DNA of 64,000 nt, taken from NCBI GenBank assembly GCA_013399305.1, contig VXAI01000015.1, positions 2,889,329 to 2,953,328 of the forward strand, read 5' to 3'. Position numbers and translations under genes: made by a program. Origin of the DNA: Rostratula benghalensis (lineage: Eukaryota; Chordata; Aves; Charadriiformes; Rostratulidae). Below, piece by piece: positions 40,701-52,700 of this stretch; the stretch's first letter is position 1; the number at the start of each line of letters is the position of its first letter. The notes under the pieces are model-generated. The model was not told where the DNA came from. It saw only the letters and a list, made by a program, of their open reading frames with translations, and made no database searches.

Positions 40701-43700
40701 GTAAGTGCGGGTCACTCTCTCCTGAACACAGGCAGAAATGCAGGTGGCTGCTCCTGTTGGCTCTCTGGGGGAAGGGTATTGCCATAATGGTATGAAGTGG
40801 GCTAAGCCCAGGGGGAGGAGTGCTCCCGTGCTGCTGCCTGCTTAGCACAGAGAGTTCTGCCATAGAAACTTGCTTCCTCAGTGTGAGTTTTGTCGTGCGC
40901 TCAGGAGTGGTGACACAGATTTATAATTTAACCAGAGCACGGCGTTTCAGGTTTATGTGCTTCCTCAGAACTCATCGTTAATTTGGGATGCCATTAAACT
41001 TTGAGGTGTTCATATGCTAGAGCGGTGAGGGCTACAGAAATGTCCATAAATATCATCATTCGTCATGAGACTCAGTAGAACTCACCGGCATAAAGAACCG
41101 AAGTATGCAATAAAAGAATCACCCATTAACTAGCTTTGTCTACAGGCTGAGGGTTGCAATGTGGACACATTCTGTTTCTTACTGTGCACACGAATTGTAG
41201 ATGGCATGTGGGGGCCTCTAGGAATCCACGTAATATAAATATTAGATAAACTGTGGGCTCAATTTATCACTTTATTCTGTAACTATATCACATGCTACAT
41301 CTCCACTGAGCATAATTCTTGGAGAGAAGAGATATATGTTATATCTCGGTCAGGTGGAAGCTGACTGCTGCTGTATACTTCAGTGTATTTGCATCCAAAT
41401 TACTCATGTGAAGAGGCACAAGGAGAGCAGCTGAGGGGAAGCACACTCTGTGCTGTAGGTAATGATGGGGTAGTTCACCCTTGTAGGAAGGGCTTGTTTA
41501 AAGCTGATTAAGTAAATGCAAACAGGAGTGTTCCTGTGTGCACAGGAAAGTGTGCCAACCCAGCACGTTGTGGGTCTGTGAATATTCCCTTTGTGAATAC
41601 TCTGTTATGATCAGCCCCACCAAAGTCACTGGAGTCTTGTCAAAGACTTCATTGCATTTGGTCTGTGTTCTAAATAGCTACTTGTACGTTGGTACCAAAA
41701 TAATACATAAAAACCTATTTTTGTTTACCCCTGTTGTAGTTTTTTGAAAAAATGTATACTCAAAGGAGCAATTTTTTATTCTTCGTGTGATCTCTGAATA
41801 TGTCAAATGTTCACAAGTGTCCAAATTTCGCTTATTGCTGCTCAGTGCTGGACACTAAGCAAGTTCTCTATGAAGATGTGTTTTGGTGACTTCTTTTGGC
41901 ATGAGAGGTAATTGCAAGTGATTATTTTGCTTTAACAAGCAATTTTGCATAACTTCTTCTTTCCCACATGACCTCTATGAGAGTAGGACGAAGATAAAGC
42001 AGTGCCTGTCTGAGTTTGTAGGGGTTCTTTGGCCCTGTCTGCATCTGTTTCATGCTGATGGTTTCAAACAAGACATAAAAAAGTGACCTTGGTAAATTTG
42101 TTTGCTTGATGCCACGTGCATATGAATTCTGAGAAAAGACAGGATATTTAAGTAAGCATTTACACCAAAACATAATTTCCTTTAATCTCTCTGAGATTAC
42201 TTATTGATGTAGTTTTCTGCACTGAGCTATACAGCGATACTATGAAAAAAACACAGGCGCATCCACATTAAGAGACATAAAATCAGCAGAAGTACTGAAC
42301 GTTAAAATTTTCTTTCTATAAAATAAATTAATGGATAAAATGTGCATCATAAAAATAACTCCATTAGCTCTCAGGAAAAGGAGCCTAGTGTTAGCGTTCA
42401 CAGAGTTCTTCCGCTGTAGTAGTCAATCTAGATGACTACGAAGTGCTGTGCTATTATAAACCATAAGAAAAACCTTCTGCAGGAGGAGTAGAAACCTCAC
42501 TGCCTGATAACAAAGGGTATGTGTGTGTATGAAGTTCTTTGGACAACTCATTCGTGTACCACCGCTCCGTAGCCCGCACATGGACTATCGCTAACGCGGA
42601 AGGGTTTTCACAGCTGCTCAATGGGCTGCCCTCGTGTTGTGTAGAAGCAGCGCTGCCATCAGTGCTCTGTGTCTCCTCAAGGGGAACAGGGCAAAAAGGA
42701 GGAAAGTAAAATACATCTTTTCTCCCAAACCCATCCAAATTAACCCTTTCATGACTTGCACCAGCTCTTTTAGAATTTGCTCCCAAGTTATTGAGGATGT
42801 GAATATAATGAGTATCTCAATTAGCAGACCATCTTTGGATGCATCTGCAGGATCATACTCCTGAAACCTTCAGCGGCAGGTTGTCAGCAAAGCTTTATTT
42901 TAGTTAACCAAATATGTGACGTGCCTCTGCTTATGATCTATTCCTTGACAATTTTAGTGGTAAAGGGATCTTATATCGAATGATTTATTGTCCTGAGTGC
43001 CTCTGAGAATCGCTCTCCTTCCATGTAGCCTCAATTAGTACGTAAATTAACATTCATTTGAATGGATGTTGCACAGAGAGCTCATGACAAAGTGTGCATC
43101 AGCAAGCAGCAGTGAGCACAGCAAACTCTTTATGTGGCAAATAGAAAAACCTGTTCAGTATTACACTTGTATTCTCTCCTGAAAACTAGGCATCTGTTGG
43201 GGATTCTGATAAACCCTGAGCTAAGATTTGCTGCTGTCTTGTAACCCTGCATTAGACGTAATTTGTAAAACCTACAGAAATCTTTCTGGAGGAAATGTAC
43301 AAGGCACTTAGGACAGATCCATGCAAAACTCCCCAGTTCCAGTCCATTTGATTCATACAGTGTCGGAAGAGACTTTTAGATGAGGTAATTCTTACTGTCT
43401 TAATGTGATGGCTTATAATGGTTTAAATCAACAGACACTAACTCAGGACCTGGCATTTTTTAAATGGCTGGATTTGATTTTATTAATTTGACTCTTCCAG
43501 CCTGTGTTTATCATGGGATTTGTATTCAAATGTGAATTAAATTCTGAAGAAGAATTATAAAGGAGGTTTTGAGTTTAACTGCATTTTATGGCTCAAGTCT
43601 GCAAATGAGCTCCAGTTGCGGTAAAAATTGAATGCTGGTCTATGCAAATGTTTAATGGAGCTTAATGACTTTTTGAGCAGCTCTGCTTTGAAGTTTTAAC

Positions 43701-46700
43701 AACTCTGTTCTGATCTCATTTACATTAGTGAATACCCAAGGCTGTTCCTAGAGTAAACCATGATCAAGCTGCTATAACTTAGATCAGAATTACTGCCTAA
43801 ATTCCTAACAAATCTGGAAGCAAAGGAGTTCAGGTTTGATTGCAAACATTTAGAACTGCAGTAAGTAACAACATTCTTGTTGTATTCTTATTATTTTGAT
43901 TTATGTTTGTGCTTTGCTTGTTCGTTATCCTTCTTTTTCCACTGACTTCCATTAATATTTATTGTCTGCTCTCAACAACAGCTGTGTGATGAGATGCTAC
44001 TTACAAAAGAGAAAGAAGAGAGGGGAAATACAGCTCAGTATACAAAATGAACTCCAATTTGGTTTCAGCAAAGAAAACAACTATAAAGTCAACACAGTGA
44101 GATTTCTTTATTTTTCTGTTTTGTAGAACCCTGGAGTTGACTTTGGAGACGTTTCTGAGAGAATAGCTCTACGACAGCGACTGCAGTGCCGGAGTTTTAA
44201 GTGGTACTTGGAGAATGTCTATCCTGAAATGAGGGTTTATAATAATACAGTTACTTATGGAGAGGTACTATATGTTTTTGAAAATATCTCATGGCTGTAT
44301 TAGAGCTGTCCTTTCATCTTAGTGGTGGGTACCAGGATGTACAAAGCAATTTCAGGTCAGCACAGGAGTAGCAACAGAAATGCCCTGACCTGCTTTTAAT
44401 CAACATGAAGAAGTGTGGCTTTGAGAAGCCCTGTCTGTCTCACTGGAGTATATCAGATGAACTCATTCTTATTAATGATGATACGCGGCCCCTGTGGCTT
44501 TCATTTTAAAATAGAGCATCTCTGAGACCATAAATTTGAGGTAATCGTTTTCCCAAATAGGATATCACAGGCGCCATCAAAAAACCATCAGCAGTCAAGA
44601 CACCTACGATACTTAGAGTTGATGAGAACAGTTGAGTTTTCTGAATCATTTTTAGGTGAAGAACCACCCCTTTCTGGGTTTTTGCCAAGCTATTTGAAGG
44701 GTTACATTCATTTTATTAATTCATTTTTGCAATCCTTGTTCAGGATAAAAAGCAACCTAGACTTTTTCAGATTATGAGGTGAGGCTACCATTTGGCAGGT
44801 CTTTTATCTCATCATGAAAAAGCCATTAGAGGAAAAACAATTTTGCTGCTTTGTGTTCAGACTGTATTTTAATTTACACTTGCGTACCAGTAAGACCTTG
44901 GAACACCTACTTGAGGTAGCTGAGTGGATAGGTTACTTAACCCGAATAAAACTCTGGATCCAAATGGCTTAGAATGTGTAGATGTTCCAGTTCACTCATT
45001 GCCTGAATCAATTCTTTCTCTTCTGTGAACAATCAAAACTCCCACGTGTGCTTGACCCCAATCTGTAAAGTCAAAATGCCTCCTGCAGCTCTTTAAATCT
45101 CTCTCACGTGTTTGTAACATAAGGGCTGCTGTCACTTTGGACTGTGAGCTGGGGTGAGGCTCTAGGAGCTCTCGTGCTGCATAATGTCTTAAGATTCTGA
45201 TTTGGCTACTTGAACTACAATTAAATCCAAAGGCAATATATTTTTGCACAAGACAACTAAATGGACATCGTTCCTTTCTGTTCCATTTGATTGGCTTCAT
45301 ATAAAAACTAAGTCAGGCACTTCAGATATTGATACCAAGTGCACGTTTTATTGCATAATATCACTTCGCATCCTAATATAACTACCCCTGGCAGTAAGTG
45401 AGGAAAGACATTTAGTAAATTCAACAGGAGCTATTAGTAACTGTCAGCTCTGGGAAGGCTGTTAACTGGGAAGAGCATTGGCAGTACTGCCAATGTGGTG
45501 TCAATTATACCAGCCGGTTAGCGAGCCGGGCTCTGAAAAGAAGTTTGTTTCTGCTGAGTGGTCGCACAGGGGGTTCTTGAGTCAAACAGGAAGGTTAGTG
45601 ATGCAAGCACCTAAGTCATTAGCATCTCTAATAAAATGGAGCCACACAAGCTATTTAGCAAGTATAAACTGGCGTAGTTCCCTTTCAGTCTTAACGCACC
45701 TGTAATGAAAAAAAACTAGAGGCTTCATCCTAAATGACATCAGCTTGTTATTAAATACATTCTCTTCTGGTTATTTTCCTGAAGAAAAAGATGTCTGGAT
45801 TTTAGTGAGTTTAAAGGAAAATAAATGTAGATGCAAAACAGATTGAAACAGTAGTAAAAAATGTATTTCCTAGTGACTCGGTTAGCATGTTTTAAAGCTG
45901 CGTCATAAAACTGTCTTCATCTTCTTTAGCCTTTATAGTGTCTGAGTCATAAAACAAACCACCTGAAAATTAACTGTCGGTGAATCCCCTTATCCTATCA
46001 GATTCCCTGTTATGTTCATACACTATAACAAGAAGGATTATTTACTGATTTTTTTTTTTTTTTTTTTTTGGTGACTTCATGCAGCCACTATTTCTATATG
46101 CCTGGTGTGGACAGACAACTACTTCTCAGTCTAAATCCAAACTGACCTGTTGACTGTTTAAAGATGTCCACCTAAATAACTTCTCGTTTAAGATACCTGT
46201 AAAATACTTCTGCATCCAAAATACGTGTGTGATACTTCTAGCCTGAAGATGAATGCAGGCCTGAAATTTCACAAGGGCTCCAGCCCGGTTTTAGAGACTT
46301 GCGAATTCTTCTTGTCTGGGGAGACACAGGGTTGTGGTTTTTTTACTTCATTGGATCTCTGAACCCACACTTTAAATACATTGAAAGCCTCCCAACACTG
46401 CTTGTCATTGCCATCTCCTTTCCCAGCAATGTGGTTTATGTCACTTCTGTACATAACCATATACTGTATTCTCAATTCAAATAATTTTTTTCCACTTTTT
46501 TTGTTTGTTTTTATATAAGTAATAGGAGCAAACAAAAAGGTGCCACATCCAGCACCAATCCTGGGCAGTTCATACGCAATTTGGCAAAGTCGAATTCTCA
46601 ACAAAAAGGGTTAAAAATTATCTTTACACAAGGGTAATAGGGAGCAAAATTTGGCCTGGGTTTTGTAGAGTGAATTTTATGATCCTTGAATAATTGCTGA

Positions 46701-49700
46701 AAATGTAACTCTGATCCAAGGTCTGGAAAGACAGCGGGTTGTGCAAATAAAGTCTTTTCCTGGAGCTAATTCACTATTGGCATCCTGTCATATCAGTAGA
46801 ATAAGCACATGCTTCTCAGAGAAAAAGTGTTTTACTTACTAGCTGTTTCAATAGCTGTAGTGCAGGTAAGAGTTAGTTAGGTTGGATTTGGATCATAAAG
46901 ATTAATTTCTGATACAACAGTTTTCTTTCTGATCTGGTTACAGGTGCGTAACAGCAAAGCTAGCGGCTACTGCTTGGATCAGGGAGCCGAAGAGGATGAC
47001 AAAGCAATCCTTTATCCATGCCATGGAATGTCCTCTCAGGTAAAGGGTTAAAATCCCACAATTAACGAGAAACCTGTAATTTAAAGAATTTTCAGAAGAA
47101 ACAAAGTAATTTTCTGCATTTGAGTTGAGTTTGGCAGTATTTTCCTGAGTTGCCAAGGAAGGTATCTGGAAAATACCTCCAGTCTTTTTGGGTGCCCTTT
47201 CCAAGGTTGTTCAGTGTGTGAATCCATACATTGACAACACCAGTAAGCAAAACGGAAGAATCACGATGATTGTTTAATAATAGATCCACTGAAGATGAAT
47301 GAATTTAGTTTGTGTGAGTGAGGAGCTCTTCTCATAATGACTTATTGTAGGAACAGCACCTCTTTCAATCAACTCTTCGTTGCTCCAATAGGCTCCTATG
47401 CAGTAGGGATTTAGTAAACTGCAGTGATTACCCAAGTAGGCAAAAAGTTAAGCACATACTTAACATCAGCTTCAAAGGGAATTAATACCTTTTGAATTAA
47501 TACTTTTCTAAAATAGAAGATGTTTTTTTCTCAGTCCCTGTGCATATCATTATTTTCTTACAGATGTCTCAAGATTTTAAAATTACGTTTGTTCTTTCCA
47601 TGCCCATAGTGATATTACTTGGTTTTTTTAAATACAAGTTGGAGACTATTTAAATTCAGCACTTAAGCTTCCTCTGAAGTATAATTCTGGTTTCTTTTGA
47701 ACTACCATCAGAATCAAAACTCTGTTAATGAACATTCTCACACGTATATAAACCCTGACCTTATCATAGACTTAACAATTATCTGAAGTTCAGTAATACA
47801 TATATTGATTTGGAGCCCTGACTCGTACAGCACCATGGCTCAACGTGAGTGACAAAATAGAAATATTGCCTATTGTGCTTAATTGCAAGCTGGTGAAGAG
47901 TTATACCTTATTAGAGGAAAGTGAGATGGACAGTAATTGCTGCTGACAGAATGTCCACCTTTGGCAGGATCATGGAAAAATTGATTGACACTTTGAGTAG
48001 GGGCAGAAGGAACAGCCTTTGAGTAAGGTAACAAAATAGTGTTGCTTAATTAGATGTAAATGAGCTCTTCAAGAAGATGCTAGTTAAACACGTCAAGGCA
48101 CTCAGAGTTCAGTCTCTTACTCCATTCTAATTCTGACCAGAAAGTTGCAAATTGAAGTACTTCCAGAAAGTCCCTTTGCAACACGTAATCTCCCATCATT
48201 GTGCCAGCATTGAGAAGAATAATGATATAAATGGTTCTGACTGCAATTTATTTTGCAATTTAAGTCCATAACCTACTTGTTTGCCTCCATGGCTCCTGTT
48301 TCATAGAATATGCTTGACTTCCAGAAAAAAGAAAATAGACAAGGGCATAAGTTACTGTGAATTTATTTGAAGGGAAGTGTGATGTGTCCAACTTCTCCCG
48401 AAAAGCTCTTGTACTTTTGGGGGCATAGAGTAGCTTCCCTCCCAACATCCACCTCTGACTAATTTTTTCCATTAAGGAACAGGTCATTTTCCTTTTAGTA
48501 AGACTTGCTGCAGAATAGGTGATGTCTTTTGAATGGCGGGCCCTAGACTAGACACTGGGCAGCTCTTCTCAGGTGCAAAACCAGTATACACAGTATCCAC
48601 TGCCCAGGAAGTTGATGCTGGGTAGCGACCAGTTAAATCACCTCTGGCTCACTTCTGCTACAGGTCTTCAGCATCCTGTCCAACTGAATTTTCTGGCAAA
48701 GCCTGAAAAGCTATTTTTAGACTTTACATTGCAGCCACAAGCTAGAGCCATTTTGTTACCAGCATTGTATAAACATGTAGAAAGAGCCAGTCACTCTTCC
48801 CAAACCCTTAAAATCCAAATCATCCCCTGTGTGTGAGAATTGCAAAAAGTATGGGAAAGGCAAGCAGTTCATCTATCAAATCATCCTGCAGCACTTTTCC
48901 ATTTCCTTGTCGGTTCTGCTTGTTTTTTAAAAGGAAAAGGGAAAAAAGTTTCCATTGTGTAAGAAACACCAAGCAGAAGGTAGAGGTGATGTTTTATCTG
49001 AGTATTTCAGACAAGCATGGGTTGGAGCCACTCAAATGCAGCCAAGTTAATTAATGATTACACAGCTGGAAAACTTCTATCATCTCACCACAATTTACAA
49101 AATTAATTCAGTATGAGAACCACAGCTGCACAAACCCTAATCAAGGATATTCAAGCACATAGCATGAAAGGTGTTGACAGTGAGCGTTTTAATATATTAA
49201 ATAAACATTTTTAAAGCCCCATTTCTAATGAGCCTGGGTGAGCACAGTTTTCTGTTACGTTTAGCTTTCAGTTTCTGGCATTCTTCATCTCAAGCATAGG
49301 GCATGGCATACCCCTCCCGAGCTGAGACTTGGGTTAGCTGTACGTGTCTGCTGAATATAAATGAATATAAACATGAAACTCATTTTCACCAGTTAGGTTA
49401 TTACTGGTGCTTGGTGTGTCCTACTGGTGTGAAAGCCTCTCGCTCTTCAGCTACAGTCATCTTTGGTTTTTTACACTCTTTAATTCCAACAAGCAAAATA
49501 CCAGTGATTTTAGTCTACGCCTGGTTTCACTGAAGCCAACAGAAGTCAGCCAAGTGTTTAAAGAAAGCTGAGATAGGAATAAGATTACTGTTCATCTGTG
49601 ATAAAATGTTATTTTCTTCTAATTCTTACCCTTCTATTTCCCTTGCATATCACACACCTCTGAATGGTGCTGTCCTGCGTTACCAGTGAAACATGAGCCC

Positions 49701-52700
49701 GCTCTACTGTTACCACTCCATTAACAAAATACCTTCCCTATGCGTATTCTCAGGATGTGTTTTCACCAAGATAAACCACATCTTTTCAATGACATCGGCT
49801 TTTAAATTTCTTTATTCAAACAGGGGCGAGATCTTTTGTGGATGCACTGGAATGCATTTAGCCTGAGCTTACATCGATTTAGCTTAATGAGTTTGACTCA
49901 AGCTGAGTCAGTGTAAGCTCACAGTTGGGAATATCCAAACAAGGTTTCGCATCAGTCTAAGTTGATTCCAAAACTCGCTTTACAGAGAAGTAGTGTCACT
50001 TTTATATGCTGTCAGTAGATCTGCAGTTTGAATCTAATACTCTCCAGGAAAGAAGGTTTTAAAATACTGCTGGGAGAGCAGTAGGAAACCGTCCAGAGCT
50101 AGAGAAAATTCAGAAACAAAACAATATATTGGGGGTCTTGAACTGCCTGGCCCTGCATGTGGCTTGGCTTGTACAGCCACCTGTAAAGCCCATTGGTTTT
50201 ACAGGACTGCATAATACCCTGTTGTTGTAAAATTAATTTAAAAAAATAGGGGGATGGGACAGACAGATGACACAACCCCCCAAAAGTCGAATGCGTTGTT
50301 GTGGAAGCTTCTTAGAATTACTATAATACACACAGGTTTTGAACCATCTGAAAGCACTTTTACAGCCTCAGTGGAAATATTCCCAGTCTTAGAGTCTGTG
50401 TTGAATGCTGTGATGTGGAGCTGATTATTCGGCATATGAAAGAAGAGGAGAAGTTAATAAAATGGCATCCTGGGATAGAAGGGCCCTGGTGAACAGCCTT
50501 CTTCCCAACCCTCCTCTCCTCCCTTCTCAGTGAGAGAAAGAGGAGGCTCTGCAGCCTGAGAGCGAGAACTCCCTCGGCACGGAGATCAAGCAGAAAGAAG
50601 GGAGATCTCCATGTTCCGATTCCTGGAGCTCACAGCTATGCAAGCAGATGGAATAAGAGGAAATGAAAGGCTTTACTTAAACTGTTGCTTGAGGGCAGGT
50701 ATTTAACATTTTGCCTGGCAGAGCTATGGCTTCCCAGAGTTGCACGCTGGGCAGCAGCTCCGACTGCATCGAGCAGGGCGGTTGAAAGGGCAGTTTCTTA
50801 ACTTGCAGGAAGCCATGGGTGGACTCTGGTAACCTGCAGTGTTTGTCTAGTGGTGACAAGTATTCTGGAGACTTAAGGTACTTGAGATTCCTGTATAACT
50901 CATCATTTCAGTTTCTGCATCAGTTTACATCTTACCTAAACCTGCAGGGCTGACGGATCATTAGAGATTTCTTTTTGCCTGGAGAAGAAGAACAAGAGGG
51001 TTTAAATTTACTGTGGAAAGCTTCCAGACCCACCCATGTAACTTATTTCTACAAACAATTGCCTGATGTTATTTTGTGCTTTTTCCCCTTCACGGGAAAT
51101 TAGCAGAAGTGGATTTTTCTGAAGTCAAATCCTTCAGTTAAAAGCTGGAGTTTACTTACCACATTGATGCTCCTGGAGAATCACTTCATAGGCAGCACCA
51201 CACACTATTTTTGAACCAGATATGGTGGTTTTGATAAACAACCTTTGACATCTTTTCCATTCTGTTCGGATTTCTGAATTTTGAAGGGAAAAGTACCCTA
51301 TGTTATCCTTAGGTGCAGCAGATAATATCAGGATTAGATCTTGGACAATTTAATAGAGCACTAGGCTTCAGTGTCATTTATGTGGATCCTTCAGCTTTTC
51401 TCAGATAAAAGAAAAACTGAGTGATAGTCCATCCTCATGCAATGTATAAAACAGTGTTTCTGTTCTGCAGCTTGCAGTGGGAGTTGTCAATACCTAAGAC
51501 TCTCAGCCCAGCAAGACTCGCACAGTCTATATTTTTTTTTCAATAATTCTATGATTCTGTGTGATTATTGCTTAAGAAAGGGGACTTTGTAACTTTGTAG
51601 CTGTATCCTGCTTTCTAGCCTACAGTAATGAACAACTTATTTTAGTGTTGTTTTATTTTCACAGTTTATGTTGTCTCTAGGAAGTTATGATATGAACTCT
51701 TTGGATGGAGATGTTATTAGTCACATAGTAGTTTCTTGAACCTTAATTTCTGTTGTGATTTTGCAGAAGGAGGCACTAATGCTTTGCTGTACAATGTGGT
51801 CTGAACGGAGATAATTGTTTGAGAGTGTTTTTTAGAATTTTATTTTATTTTAGCATAAGCCTACGTTGTTATGACTGTTGCAACTTTTGGCAGAAAGCAC
51901 GGATTCAGGAAAATTAAACCCACGGTGCTCCATTTGTCTCATCCTTGTACAGATAGCAGTTTCCTGCACCGAGCTGCCTCTGACTGTTGGGCTATTGCAC
52001 AACTGGCCCTGTCAGTGGTGGAGACCATTTAGAATAGAGTTTGTGTATGTTTGTGTGATGTCTCCCACGTCTAAGGCCTAAGCAGAAATGATACTTTCTG
52101 CTTTGACAATCTTTCCCAAAGAGGTGGCTGCTGCGATGCAGGGCACGTGCAATACTGGCTACTGAGATTCCAAAGACAAAGAATGTTTTAGACCATTTTA
52201 ATATTGGTACAAAAAATGCTGGTCGTCTTAAACCACAGGGAAAATTGTTCCTCTACTACAGAGCAGGTAACCAATCATAAACAGTGGTTCTGATTATCTA
52301 GATAAGGCAAAGCCAATCAGGTTCCTAGGTGGCATTTTGGGACCTGCAGAGGTATAATAAAAGCTGCCAGATGCACACATTTCCCAGTCAGTGTAAACTT
52401 CAGCCATGCCTGCAGTTCAGCTGAACTCTGCTGGGCACCCAATAGGCATGGGAAGTGTGAAATACACAAGTTTTACTGGTGGTGGTGGTTGGTTTGGGTT
52501 TTGTTGTTTTTTTTTTAAAAAAAAACACCCCCAAACAAAAAGGTTGGGGGGGAGGTTGGAGGTTTTCCATCCTTTATATGGGAAGCTAAGGAAGTTAATT
52601 TGTCTGAGCTGGCAGGGTGTTCATATTTTGAGTCACTTTGCTTGAGCTTCTTTTACCCTGTACCCTTATAGTGAAAGGCAAAAAAAAAAAAAATATATTC

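Larger units (their letters stand above)
44265..46943 (+). other. GALNT9: GALNT9 intron (2.7 kb)
   Basis: This phase-0 intron has a gtacta donor and a ttacag acceptor. It contains a 20-base perfect palindrome at 45476-45495 and a T21 tract at 46049-46069. No other gene was seen. Confidence 0.9.

Noticed and set aside
40536..40787. Continuous 83-codon frame running past the end of the exon at 40700
   Set aside because: The part after 40700 reads through a strong gtaagt donor into intron; the next exon at 44127 continues the GALNT9 protein exactly.
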